The notes beneath the pieces are model-generated. The model was not told the origin of the DNA. It saw only the letters and a program-made list of their open reading frames with translations, and did no database searches. A DNA stretch of 64,000 nucleotides. Source: Artemia franciscana. Taxonomy: Eukaryota > Arthropoda > Branchiopoda > Anostraca > Artemiidae. The position numbers and the translations under genes were made by a program. This document shows positions 22,047 to 34,510 of the stretch, one piece after another (positions within the stretch are counted from its first letter, which is position 1; each line of letters starts with the position of its first letter). Location of the stretch: contig NC_088880.1 of assembly GCF_032884065.1 (NCBI RefSeq), positions 26,474,715 to 26,538,714 on the forward strand, read 5' to 3'.

Positions 22047-23745
22047 ATTAAATAAAAAAACAAGTTTTTTAAATGAAAGTAAGGAGCGACATTAAAACTT
22101 AAAACGAACAGAAATTACTCCGTATATGAAAGGGGCTTTTCCTTCTCAAAGCCCCGCTCTTTACGCTAAAGTTTGACTCTTTCTCTTAACTCTACATTTT
22201 AAAACAGTAAAAAACTTTAGCGTAAAGAGCGGGGCGTTGAGAAGGAAAAGCCCCTTTCATATACGGAGTAATTTCTGTTCGTTTTAAGTTTTAATGTCGC
22301 TCCTTACTTTCATTTAAAAAACTTCTTTTTCTTATTTAATTTCTGAACGTTTTTGAATCAATGCATGTTTTGATTTTGCCTCTCCGCAGAGGAATAATTA
22401 AAACGAAATTTGTATATTTATTTTTTTTGGCTAAATGGCTTTCTCATAATTTTGATCGAATGATTTTGAGAAAAAAGAGCGGGGAGGAAGCCTAGTTGCC
22501 CTCCGATTTTCGGTTAATTAAAAAGGCAACTAGAACTTTTAATTTTTTACGAATCTTTTTATAAGTAAAAGATATACGTAACTTATAAATTAGCTTACGT
22601 AAAGAACTTTTGTATTCTCATGTTTTTATTACATATATGAGGGGGTTCGCCCCCTCGTCAGTACCTCGCTCTTTACACTAAAGCTTAAATTTTGCCCCAA
22701 TTCATTAAGAATGACCCCCTGAATCACAAAAGCCGCAGAATAAATAGTTGAAATTACTAAAAATACTTTAGCGTAAAGAGCGAGGTATTAGGAGGTGAGC
22801 CCCTCATATGGGTAATAATTTCTGTTCGTTTTAAGTTTTAATGCTGCTGCTTACTTCCAGCTGAAAAAAAAATCTTTTTCATATTTATTTTTTCATTGTT
22901 TTTTTTAAGTAAATCCTGCGCTCCCTTCATGGAAATTTTCTTCCCCCATAACAAATTCCTCGGTGGAAAGTTTCCCCAGCATATCCCCCTCTTCTCAACC
23001 CCTGCCTCCAATCAAAAAATCCTCCTGAAAACGCCTGTACACTTCCCAATAACCATTACTAAATGTAAGCACTAGTCAAAGTTTTGAACTTGTAACCCCT
23101 CCCACGGGGACTGTGGGGGAGTAAGTCGTCCCCAAAGAAATAGTTATAAGGTTTTTCGACTACGCTGAATAAAATGGCTATCTCAGAATTTTGATCCGTT
23201 GACTTTGGGAAAATAATTGGCGTGGGAGGGGGCCTAGGTGCCCTCCAATTTTTTTGGTCACTTAAAAAGGGCACTAGAACTTTCCATTTCCGTTAGAAAT
23301 AGCCCTCTCGCAACATTCTAGGACAACTCGGTCGATACGATCACCCCTGGGAAAAGAAAAAACAAAAAAAAACAAACAATCAAATAAACACGCATCCATG
23401 ATCTGCCTTCTGGCAAAAAATATAAAATTCCACATTTTTGTAGATAGGAGCTTGAAACTTCTACAGTGGTGTTCTCTGATACGCTGAATCTGATGGTGTG
23501 ATTTTCGTTAAGATTCTATGACTTTTAGGGGGAGTTTCCCCCTATTTTCTAAAATAACGCAAATTTTCTCAGGCTCGTAACTGTTGATGGGTAAGACTAA
23601 ACTTGATGAAACTTATATATTTAAAATCAGCATTAGAATGCGATTCTTTCGATGTAGCTATTGGTACCAAAATTCCATTTTTAGAGTTTTGGTTAGTATT
23701 GAGCCGGGTTGCTCCTTACTACAGTTCATTACCACGAACTATTTG
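22047..23745 (+). mobile_element. 1.7-kb foldback-rich repeat, copy 1
   Basis: It begins ATTAAATAAAAAAACAAG followed by GTAAGGAGCGACATTAAAA, and ends GCTCCTTACTACAGTTC followed by ATTACCACGAAC. It has no coding capacity. It contains two long inverted repeats: one at about 22,064-22,320 (arms of about 100 nt, nearly perfect, with a loop of about 40 nt) and one at about 22,625-22,830. The start motif GTAAGGAGCGAC and the end motif GTCGCTCCTTAC (clear in the copy at 51,526) are inverse complements, like short terminal inverted repeats. It lies immediately next to a second copy. Confidence 0.75.
22064..22320. repeat. Near-perfect long inverted repeat (foldback)
   Basis: The left arm contains GGAGCGACATTAAAACTTAA and, further in, ATGAAAGGGGCTTTTCCTTC and CTCTTTACGCTAAAGTTT. 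The right arm is its reverse complement with very few mismatches. RNA from either strand would fold into a stem of about 100 bp. Confidence 0.9.
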
Positions 23746-25460
23746 ATTAAATAAAAAAACAAGTTTTTTCTAACTGCAAGTAAGGAGCAACATTAAAACT
23801 TAAAACGAATAGAAATTATTTCGTATATGAAAAGGGTTCGCCCCTCTGCAACGTCCCGCTCTTTACGCTAAAGTTTGACTCTTTGTCACAACTCTACTTT
23901 AAAAGAAAAGAATAAAAAAAAACTTTAGCACAAAGAGCGAGGCATTGCGGAGGGGAGAACCTCTTTCATATACGGAATAATTTTAGTTCGTTTTAAGTTT
24001 TAATGTCGCTCCTTACGCGCAGTTAAAAAAAAACTTGTTTTTTTTTCATTTAATTTCTGAACGTTTTTGAATTAATGCATGTTTTGATTTTGGCTCACCG
24101 CACCTGAATAATTAAAACAAAATTTGCATATTAATTTTTTTTTTACTAAATGGCTTTCTCATACTTTTGATCGGACGATTTTGACAAAAAAAGGGGTGGG
24201 GGAGGAGGCCTAGTTGCCCTCCAGTTTTTGGTTCCTTAGAAATGCAACTAGATTTTTTATTTTTTTATTTTTTGTACGAACGTTTTTGTGAGTAATAAAC
24301 ATACGTACCTTACGAATTAATTTACGTAACGAACTTCTAAATTTATGTATTTTTATTACGTATAGGAGTGGGGGTGTTACGTATACGCCGTTTCAATACC
24401 TCGCTCTTTACACAAAAGCTTGAACATCTTTAAGAATGACCCCTGAATATCAAAGGCTGTAGAATAAATAGTTGAAATTACTAAAAATACTTTAGCGTCA
24501 AGAGAAAGGTATTGTGGAAGAGACGAACCCCCTAATATACGTAATATTTTATGTTCGTTTAAAGTTGTAATGCTACTTATTATTTCCTGGTGAAAAAAAT
24601 TATTTATCTTTTGATTGTTTATTTTTTAATAATGATAGAAAATCCTACGCCCCCTTCATGGAAATTCTCTCCTCTCATGATAAATTCCTCCATGGGAAGA
24701 TCCTCCAACGTGACCCTCTTCCCCCTTCCACCCCAACATGAAAAAGTATCTTGAAAACGTCTGTACACTTCATAATAACCATTACTATATGTAAACGATG
24801 GTCAAAGTTGGTAACTTGCAGCCCCTCCCTCAGGGACTGTGGGGGATTGAATTGTCCCCAAAGACAGTTATTAGGTTTTAGAATAAGCTGAACGGAATGG
24901 CTATCTCAAAATTTTGATCCGGTGAACCACCAATGGACTTGCTTGCATAATTTGTTGTAGCTTCATTATTAATGAAGGGGGAGCACTAATTCATTATTAA
25001 TAAGGGGAATTAATGGGGGAGCACTAGAACTTTTGGTTTCCGTTAGAGCCAGCCCTTTCACGATATTATAGGATCACTGGGTCGATACGATCACCCCTAC
25101 GAAAAAAAAAATAAACAGGCATCTGTGATCTGTCTTCTGGCAAAAAAAAATACGAAATTCCACATTTTGTAGATAGGAGCTTGAAACTTCTACAGTAGGG
25201 TTCTTCAATCCAGTGAATCTGATGGTGTGATTTTCTTTAAGATTCTATGAGTTTTAGAGAATGTTTTCCCCCTATTTTCTAAAATAAGGCAGATTTTCTC
25301 AGGCTCATAACTTTTGATGGGTAAGACTAAACTTGATGAAACTTATATATTTAAAATTAGCATTAAAATGCAATCCTTTTGATGTAACTATTGTAATCAA
25401 AATTCCGTTTTTTAGAGTTTCGATTACAATTGAGCTGGGTCGCTCCTTACTATAGTTTGT
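23746..25460 (+). mobile_element. 1.7-kb foldback-rich repeat, copy 2, with a patched segment
   Basis: Same structure as copy 1, directly adjacent and in the same orientation. The first foldback spans about 23,790-24,020 and the second about 24,330-24,560. Compared with copies 1 and 3, a short stretch at about 24,927-25,020 is replaced by other sequence, including a 46-bp segment that also occurs at 25,728. The end is followed by repeated ACTATAGTTT motifs at 25,450-25,530. Confidence 0.7.
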
Positions 25461-26130
25461 ACTATAGTATACTTATGTACTATAGTTTGTATAGTGTTAC
25501 TATAGTTTCTGCTTACTTACTATAGTTACCACAAAGTGTTTGATTTCCAGTTTGGGGTTATGTGCAAGTTGGTTTTTAACTTGGGAAGTTTCAGAATTAT
25601 GTTAAGATTATTTACAATGATTTAATCATTCTAGTTACCAAGTTTATTGTCAGTTGCTAATAAAACTTTGTCTCGTCCAGGGCATGTTTGAAGCCAGAGG
25701 GAAGGGGGTATTGCCCCTCACTAGATCCACCAATGGACTTGCTTGCACAATTTGTTGTAGCTTCATTATTAAGCTTTAATATGACATAGCAAAAGACTTT
25801 TGCAGATACTAAAACAAATTATTTTAGTCATGCCCATTTCTAGGATTTTCTTTTTTGGAGAAGGGAGAAATTCTTTTTTGGAGAATAATCTTTTTTTTTT
25901 AATCTTTACATTCAGTCCTCGTTTTAGCTGTCTTGGCATAATTAGATTCGCTTTCTAAAAAAACTGTTCTAGGTAAAGCTTTGAGCGGTTGCTAACAGAA
26001 TTTTATAATAAAGTGTTGTAAAGAACAAGTACAAAGTAAAGAACAGTGTTGGCACAAAGTGTTTTTATTTATTCTTATTTTTTTTTTTTAGACCAGGGTA
26101 CTCCATAGTATTGAAGGAGTTGTTGTAGAA
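25461..26130. other. Non-coding, includes TACTATAGTTTG short repeats
   Basis: It holds several copies of ACTATAGTTTGT/C at 25,450-25,530 and the 46-bp source-like segment at 25,728-25,773. No gene. Confidence 0.5.
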
Positions 26131-27620
26131 ACTTTTGTTTCTACAACATTCAAAAGGCTCATTCAATAAGAGTGAGCCCTCAAAAAGCTCATTCAATAGG
26201 AAATTAAAAGTACTAGGGCCCTTTTTAATAGTTAAAAGTTATTGGAGGTCAAGAAACCCCCCCCACGCCCATCATTTCCCCAAACACATCCAATCAAAAT
26301 TTTATGATAGCCATTTTCTTCAGCGTATTTAAGAACTCTGGAAGTTATGCCTTTGAAGATGACCCCCACAGCCCTCAGGCCAAGGGGTGTAAGTTACACC
26401 CTGGGGGCATATAACGTTTTTAAAGAAAAGGCGGGCATATAAAATTTGGAGGGGGCTCATTGGATAAGTAATCATAAGTTCAAGTGCCCTTTTCAAGATT
26501 CAAATTGATCAGAGGGCAGCTACCCTGCCCCCATTCCCACATGTTGTTTTTTTTCCCAAAATGCAACCAATAGAAATTTTGAGATAACAATTTTATTAAA
26601 AATAGTTTGAAGATCATGTAACAAGGCTTTTGGTGTTGAAAAAAACCACCAGAGCCTAGGGGCAAGGTGTAAGTTATACCCTGGGGCAATTAAGGTTTAT
26701 ATGGAAGGATTGGTTGCATAAGCTTTAGAGGAGGCTCATTTGGTTGAAAATTTTAAGACTCACTTTTTAGACCCTTTTAAGACATAAAAGCGATGGAGGT
26801 CAATTAGCACCCCTCCTCCAGCTACCCGTTTCACCAAATGCATCTGACTGAAATTGTGAGATAGCTAAAATTGACGGAGCCCCCCTCCTGAATAGCTCTC
26901 TTTTCACCAAACGCGTCTGATTGAAATTGTAAGATAGCCACTTTGTTCAAAATAGTCCAAAAAAGATATAACTATGCCTAGATGGTTGAAAAAACTCCCT
27001 GAGCCCTGGGGCAAGGATCATAAGTTATGTCCTAGGGTCATATAAAGTTTTTATGGAATGAGTGGTTGTAAAAACTTCATACAGGACTCATCTGATTTGA
27101 AATTTGAAGTTCTTCAAGTCCATTGTTTCCCCAGAAATATCCAGTCACAATTTTGAAATAGTAATTTTGTTCAGAATAGTTGAATGGTCAGGAAATTATT
27201 TCTTTGAGGATGACAACCCCCCCACAGCCCTCAAGGCAAAGGTTTTTAAGTTATACCCTGGGGGAATATAAGGTTCTTGGAGGGGGTTCATTGGATTGGT
27301 AATCAGAAGTTCTGGTGCCCTTTTCAAGAGTCAAAGTGACTTGAGAAAAGCTAACCCCCCCCCACACACACACACGTCATATTTTTCCGAAATACATCCA
27401 ATAGAAGTTTTGAGATAGTGATTTTATTCAAAATAGGCCAAAGGTCACATACACAAGGCTTTCAAGGTTGATACAAACCACAACAGTCTGGGGGCAAGGG
27501 TTGTAAGCTATAACCCAGGAACATTTAAGGTTTTCATGGAAGGGATGGTTGTATAAACCTTAGAGGTGGCTTGTTTTGGAAGTTCTACTTTCCTTTTAAG
27601 AGTCAAAAGTGATATTTTTT
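26131..27620 (+). repeat. Degenerate tandem repeat domain, about 280-bp units
   Basis: Recurring phrases mark each unit: GGCAAGG(G)TGTAAGTTA, CCCTGGGG(C/A)ATATAAGG, GAGG(G)GGCTCATT(G/T)GATT, CCAATAGAAATTTTGAGATA and TTTTATTCAAAATAG. At least five units are present, strongly diverged. Related units in the opposite orientation lie at 45,370-45,800. The C runs come from the repeat consensus. Confidence 0.75.
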
Positions 27621-27679
27621 TGGAACAGCTTATAATGTCAAGGTGAAATTCTAGGGCATCAGGATAGGGATTTTCAACT

Positions 27680-29230
27680 GACCAAAAGGCAAGATGTACA
27701 TGCTACTATCACTATTAATACTGCTGCTATTACTGTTACTACTACTACTAACACATCACTAACACTACAACTACTTCTCCTACTACCACGGCAACTACTG
27801 TGATACTAGTACTATTGAGTCTAAGTCTATGATGATAAAATTTTTTTAGAATATTGATGGCAAATTCAAACTAACAAATGACATTATGTGCATTTATATT
27901 GTCAAAATAGTATATCTTAAGAATTGGGTTGTGGTTTGGAACTCTCAGAGCATGCTTAAAGGGGAAGACCAATTGACCAAAAGGCAATATGCACACACTA
28001 CTACCACTGCTACATTTATCAATTCTAATGCTACTATTACTGTTGCTCCAACTACTAATTCTATTGCAACTACTTGTAAGGGTAAGATCACTAAGATGAA
28101 ATTTTCAAGAAGTATATGAATACATAGGTTATCAAAAAGGCATATCAACAATGTCACAGCAATGGCTAATTGTATTAAATTGAGTGTTAATACTACTGCT
28201 ATGACTACTATTACCACCATAACTGAGGGTATGAAGGTGAAACTTTCAGAGAATTTTTGAGGGGATGGTAAACTGAATCACAACATGTCATCCATATGGA
28301 CGTTGTCAAAAGGGCATATCACCAATATCTCAAGAATAGTTTTATGTAGGAAATTGAAACTTACAAGGTTTGTTGCAGGGGATGTTGAACTAACCAAAAG
28401 ACAATATTTGCATCATAATACTACTGCTTTCATTTCTACTCCTATAGCTACTACTAATGCTACTAAATCTAAGACTATTACTATTAATTATACTGCTACT
28501 ACTATAACTACTGGTGCTACAACTTATGCTCCTAAAACTAAGGGTATTAAGGCCAAAATTTTGGGCAATATTGAAACTGCTTTTAACAAAATCAAAACAC
28601 ACTGCCCAAATAGATTGTCAAGAGGGCATATCAGCAATGCTTCAGAAACAGTTGATGGTATTAAGTTTAAAATTTCACTGAATGTGGAAGTGAATGTTGA
28701 AAAAAACAAAACAAAGGCATTATGTGCATACTGTTACTAATAATACTACTGCTACTACAACTATTGCTACTACACAAGCTAAGAGCATTAAGGTGAAGCT
28801 TTCAAAGAATATTTAGGTGGATACTAAACTAAATGAAAATGAACTATGGTTCTGTAGATTGTCAAAAGGGAGACAAAGTAATATAACAATAACAGCTTAC
28901 ATGTTATTAAGTTAGGCCTTTCAGGGTAAGTTGTGGTAGATTTTGAACAAGCCAGATTGCAGTATGTGAATACTTTTAATGTTACTTCAACAATTACTGT
29001 AACTAATGACAGTAAGGTCATTCAGTAGAAACTTTTAGGGAATGTTTATGGGAGTTTCAATTAAACAAAAAACAACTATATGCATACAGATATTAAAAGG
29101 GCATATAAGCAATATCATAGGCAGCACTGCTCTATCACAGCCAGCGATATCATTGATACTTCTAAAGGAGCCAATTTGTTTTGAAATTAAAAGTTCTAGT
29201 GCCCTGTTTAAGACTCAAAAGTGATTAGGG
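27680..29230 (+). repeat. ACT-rich tandem repeat domain with threonine-rich open frames
   Basis: Units combine a linker (GTCAAAAGGGCATATCA(A/C)CAAT), an (ACT)-like triplet stretch, and GGGTAT(G/T)AAGGTGAAA-like endings. About five to six units occur between 27,690 and 29,230. The linkers tend to keep the same triplet phase, so long frames result, the largest at 28,285-28,740 (151 codons, Thr/Ile/Lys-rich). I regard these frames as products of the repeat rather than genes. Confidence 0.7.
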
Positions 29231-30289
29231 GACTTCTTCAGCTCATAATTTTCCAAAAACTTCCAAAGAAAATATTAAGACAGCCATTTTGTTCACCACA
29301 GCTGAACAGTTAAATAACTATTTCTATAGGGTAATTGGGTAGGTCAATCCCCCCCCCAGTTATTCAATATGCCCATTAGGTTATGCTGAAAAACTAAAAG
29401 TTGCTTTAATTTAACTAAATCAAAAGAGTATTGCATCCAAGGTGTCAAAGATCATAGATAGATTTTTTTGGGAATGGTATCAAGTTTAATTTTTCAGGTT
29501 AACCAGAGGAGTTATAAAACTAAATTAAACACTATTATTTGGGTTAAGATTTTCAAAAGAGTATATATTGTTAAAATTTGTAGAGAATTTTTCTCTAGCA
29601 CACAAATGACAGGCCAAACTATAAATTTTTAAAGAAAAATTGAAAAAGATTTAAACTATTATTTTATTTTTCCCTGAAAAAGACTATGTCAATATAAACC
29701 AACAGAAATTAATTTTTCTATAAAATAAGTTTTTCAAAAAAAGTAAAGAACTCCATTAAACAAAAATGGGCAGAAATAAAATCAAATAATCTACCAATCA
29801 TAAAGCTACCAGAAATCAGTATCAATAAGTAAATGAAACCCAAAACAAAGAGAAATTACAGTAAATAACTAAGCCAAACTCAAAATGAGAAGAAATTAAC
29901 TTGAGTAGGGCTCATAATCCCTATATTTTCTCAAGAAAAGAGCATAATTTGCACTTTACTGAAATTTGTTTAAGCATTTTCACTTTTATAGCTTTAATAT
30001 ATCAAAAATTATTGCAAGTTCAAGGAATAAATATCAGTATATGTATATTAAACTGACAAAGCACATTCATTTGTAATTTTTTACTAAAATAAAAATTATG
30101 TTCTTTCTTTAGAAACTTGAACTGAATGTTCAAATTGGATATCTCAGTTGGTATTTTACAAAACAGAAGAAAGTGGAGTGGACTTTAAAATTATCAGCAT
30201 GTGTAAGAACCTTCCAGAAGGGTGCAAATGTAGAACATGTAGGGGAGAGCAACACTTGTACAGTATTGACAGATAACAGGGATTGAAAA
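29231..30289. other. Non-coding, AT-rich
   Basis: The first 150 bp still resembles the 280-bp repeat family (CAGCCATTTTGTTCACC). Nothing else is supported. Confidence 0.4.
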
Positions 30290-30910
30290 AAGCTTAGCAG
30301 AGACTATAGGAGCATATGAAGCTAACATGTTGCATTTGATGTATTCTGTTAAGAGATGATGAGTATGAGAAATTGTATTTCCAATTTGATCTTTGAATTT
30401 CCAAGTACAAATTCATCAAAAAGAGGGCTTTTCCAGTTAAAAAGCACAACATTGAACTTTTCAGCATTGAATTCAAGACCAGTTTTAAAGTGTTTGAAGA
30501 TTTTCAGAAATTTTTTGTAAGTTTGGATATGTTGCCATGTTGAAAGCCAAATTGACATGAAGGCATGTGACGTTTTTCATGAAGCTTTTTTATGAACAGA
30601 AGATTCATAAAGCTTACATAAACTGGTTGATACAGTTATGGGTCTGAAAGGCCATTTAAAAGTGCAGCACCATCATTTTTGAGATGTAAAGAATGAATTG
30701 TATTAATGCCTTGTGACATCTTTGGCTTAAGGTGCATAATAGCATCAGCCACAGACATTGCAGATACTGCATAACCAGAGTCAGGGCTAAAATTTGTCAA
30801 GCTCTTCAACATATTTATGTTCAAATTAAGGATCTGGTGGAGAGGATTTGGCCTCAGAAAGAAACTCAATCAGAACATCAGAAGTGGAAAGTAAGTTTTG
30901 AGGCTCCTTG
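30290..30910 (-). pseudogene. LINE pre-RT and RT fragment
   Basis: On the minus strand, SVADAIMHLKPKMSQGINTI followed by HSLHLKNDG (30,636-30,869) matches the segment before the RT fingers in CR1/Jockey-like LINEs. LEFNAEKFNVVLFNWKSPLF (about 30,420-30,480) matches the palm segment after the catalytic aspartates. The core RT between them is deleted. It is clearly a relic. Confidence 0.6.
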
Positions 30911-32890
30911 GCAGAGCCATAATTGAAGGAAATTAGGGTTATATTTGATTTTTTTTTTGTGCTGTTAGTCCTGTTATTTGCTTACAGTGATTCTGAGGTT
31001 CCTTGGCAAACCTTCTTTCTTGCAATGCAGATGGAATTACCAGGTCAGGACAGTGTTTAGTTATAGACACTTAATATTTTGTGAAGGTTATTTTTTAGTT
31101 AAAATGGCAGATGATGAAATAATTCAAAGCCATGCTTAATAAGTTTGTATTTTAAAACTCCAAATTTAAAGCATTATTTTGGACTAATAGAAATAAATGA
31201 CAGAAATCAATATGGAAGAATATTGGTCTTGGTAAAAAAAAAAAAAAAAAACAAAAAAAAAAAAAAAAAAAAAAAAACAAACAAACTAAAGTTATCTTAG
31301 AGAAATAAGACTTTTTTTTAAATCACTATCCCAACCCCACAAAGGGGTAAATTTGGACTTCAGAGTCAACAAATCTAATGATTACACAAAAACTGGCAAA
31401 AATACAAAAACAACAACAAAAAAGAAAAATCACAATGAATAGGCTAATCATTTGTTAGTGAATAGTTTAACTGTAAAAAACCTTGGTATACCATGATCTT
31501 AATAGCACCAAATCAGTTGGTACAAAATCTGGTATAAGCTTAGAATTGGGACTGTTGAGAAGAAAACATTTAAATAAACAAGTCTTATTTCATAATAAGC
31601 AAAATAGTTTAATTGTAGTTAATACATTTAGACTACAGTAAAATTTAAGACAGGCTACATTTTGCTTTCTTGGAAAGGGGGTTAGGTTAGGAAAATGGAA
31701 CTATTAGGCTATGAATTTAGGACCAAAAATATACTCTTGGAGGTTATTATTAAGCTTCTATGTTAACTGTCTTTTAATTTCTAATTCTTAGAAATTAGCT
31801 CACTTGACTGGTTTAGCATATAGGCCTACCTATTAAAATTTTGATTTAAAAAAATTACCTTAGTTTTTGGTTTAAGTTTCTTTTCTCTAGTCTTAGTCTT
31901 GTAAATGCTATTCCTGTTATTTGAGTAGAATTTTTAGCCATATCAATAGGTTTTTTCTAAATTTAAGAAATTGTGGATCTTTGAAACCTCATAAATTGGG
32001 GTTGGATGAAGTTGTGAAGCTGAAAACAGTTTTCATGAAGGACACTTCATTTTAGCAAAAGATCTATTTTGAAAGATTTCACTTTGATGATACAAATACT
32101 TTTTAAGGTCTCTGAAGATCACTAGCCTCTGGAGGTAGAAGAAGTGGGTGTAAGTAGTTTGAAAACTTTCCCAGGACATATTTTGGTCTGTAGATCCATT
32201 CCTGAAAGTTTCATTTTCCTAATCTAACCCTTTTCAAAGATAGTAAAAAGTAGGCTAGATTGTCTAAAATTTAACCTTAGGATACAATTCTACAGTACTT
32301 TTCCAACCTTCCAATAATATGCAAATATATACCCCAATTCATACATTTCTCTTGGATTTTGCCATGTGTCACTCTTGTTTCAACCTATCTACCCTCAACA
32401 CTGATAAAATCACTGGTAACAATACAGATAAGATCAAGTAACAGAAAAACACAAGGGAAAAATATAATTTGGTCTATATATTTGCACACTAGGGGAGAAG
32501 GAAAATGGTGGTGAATTGGTGAATATATACTGTAGTGTAAATGCAGTCACACGGTGTTGACTGAGTTGCCATTATTCTAAGATTTATTTTAGTATGCTTC
32601 CTTCTCAAAAGCCTCAAGTCTAGGCTTCTACCAAAATAAATGGCAAATTTGTAGAATCCATCCTCCCCCCTAAACACTTGTTTAGGGACACCTCAACTCT
32701 AGACTACCTATCTTTTGTCCTATTAAAAGTTTAGCATATAAATTATTCACCGTGATCTTTTTCTACGGAATCTATCTGGACTACGGTATCTTAGGCTAGT
32801 ATGTCTGTCTCTGTCCATCTTCACTTCTTTCAAAATTCGCTATATGGAAGGCTATCCTCTCAAATTGCGAAAAATGTTTTGTTTCTTCTG
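30911..32890. other. Non-coding; A-rich tract at 31,232-31,283
   Basis: An imperfect A run with isolated C bases lies at 31,232-31,283. No supported gene. Confidence 0.45.
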
Positions 32891-32897
32891 CAACTCA

Positions 32898-33101
32898 ATG
32901 GATTTTTAAGCGACCTCTATAATGTGGAAATACTCTTTCATAAGATTTAGGAAGCAAAGTGATAATGTTGAACTCCCATGGCATCGTTGAAGCATTATCT
33001 TTACTATCAAAAAACTTCAGTGTTTCATGAAATTGCGTACAATAAATTTTGTTTCGCTCACACAAGAATTTCACCTTTTTGACTTCACAGCAACTTTTCA
33101 T
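32898..33101 (-). CDS. Unassigned open frame, possibly coding
   Basis: The minus-strand frame of 68 codons starts MKSCCEVKKVKFLCERNK and contains MPWEFNIITLLPKSYERVF. It ends HYRGRLKIH and TGA. The composition is more protein-like than most frames here, but there is no family match in memory and no clear splice context. It could be a gene fragment or chance. Confidence 0.15.
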
Positions 33102-34349
33102 AGAATATAACGGAATTAACCAGATGTGGATCTGAGAAAACCATTTTCTTAAGCATTTTTCCCTTTTATTTATGTCAGGCTTAATTGAAAATGAGTGAGG
33201 CTTGGGTGAAAATGTTTTTTATAACCCAATTGTTTTATCAAGCTAAAAAATTTAAACAAGTATACACTATTATACATACCGACATTAATTTGTGTGTGGT
33301 TTATTGGAAATATTCGTCTTTGGAAAAGTTTATTAGAAAAGTCTTTGACTATTGGCTGAACTTTCCGGACTCTTTCCGACAAGAGTTTCCGGAAAGAGTT
33401 GAACTCTTTCCGACAAATATAAAAAGTCAACAAAGTTATGCAAGGAAAACGGTTGATTAAATTTGTAAACAACTTTATTACCTTTATTGTCGTAAATAAA
33501 ACAATGTGCAAAAACGTAATCTTTCTTTCTGTTAGCGGAGAGCCTATAATACATCTGTCTTAGCACTGTTGTAATTTAAAATGTGTTTTACCATTATTTA
33601 TATTTTTACCATGTACCATTTATATTTAGCTATATATCTTTCACCATTGTTTTGAAATTACTATTTTTCAAAATCACCTCGAACTTTTTTTTAGTTAAAT
33701 CTTCATCGCCTGTTTTGATAATATTTATTAATATTTCAAACTCAATTTCAATGGTAAGTTACATTGGTTTCAAATGAGTTATGTATATTGTTGCAATAGT
33801 TTACTTAAGAACAAAAAAATTTAATCACTTTCGACTATTAAAAGGGGCACTAGCCCTTTCATTTTTCAATCGAACGAGCTTTAAGTTTTTAAGGCAGCTC
33901 CTTCTATACGTTCAAAACAAAGGTCTAAAACAAATATGTCTATAGGTCTAAAACAAAAAAACAAACAAATTTAAAATAATACATTCTGTCTACATTGCTG
34001 TTTACTTAGGCAGCACTATTGCGTTGCCTATGATCATTTATCGTAATAGATAAAACTGTATACCGAAAAGTAAAATTTACTCATTTTAGTGAAAAATTTA
34101 CGCGCATCTAGGGTGCCCCTTAAAAACCCAAAATTCCCTTTTCTTCCACACAAAATGTATCTAAAATCTTATAAAGTCTGTCCAATGCTTTGTTCTAATC
34201 TTAGATGGTTATATTTTTTCTCCTATTCTGACCACTCCCTCATGTGTCTGTAAAAAAATAATTAGATGGACAAACACTGAAAAATTATGGTCAGCAATAT
34301 CAAAATGATCAAAGACTTGGATCACTTCCATTATTTTTTTATTCCTATT
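33102..34349. other. Non-coding
   Basis: The overlapping frames on both strands at 33,170-33,566 read through a small inverted repeat built on AACTCTTTCCGACA / TTTCCGGAAAGAGTT and are not supported as genes. Confidence 0.4.
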
Positions 34350-34510
34350 TTTAAAAGAATCTCGCTCTTTACGCTAAAGTTTGGTTTTTTGTTCGAATCA
34401 TTCAAGAATGGCTTTTAAAACATAAGGGCTGTTAAATTGGATTAATAAGCTTTTTTAAAGGTTCTAAACAAAATTTAGTGGAAAGAGTGAAGTATTGAGA
34501 AGATATATTG
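34350..34510. repeat. Diverged foldback of the GGAGCGAC family
   Basis: CTCGCTCTTTACGCTAAAGT on the left and a decayed complement (AAATTTAGTGGAAAGAGTG) on the right match the second foldback of the 1.7-kb repeat. Confidence 0.55.

Noticed and set aside
22047-25460. CRISPR-like array or riboswitch-like palindromes
   Set aside because: The repeats are few, long and foldback in nature, the context is eukaryotic, and no spacer pattern exists.
28285-28740. 151-codon threonine-rich frame as a real gene
   Set aside because: It coincides with the ACT-rich tandem units and has no start or splice context beyond them. It is kept only as a repeat observation.
33170-33566. Overlapping frames on both strands, one of 113 codons
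   Set aside because: They read through a short inverted repeat in AT-rich DNA and show no motif in either direction.
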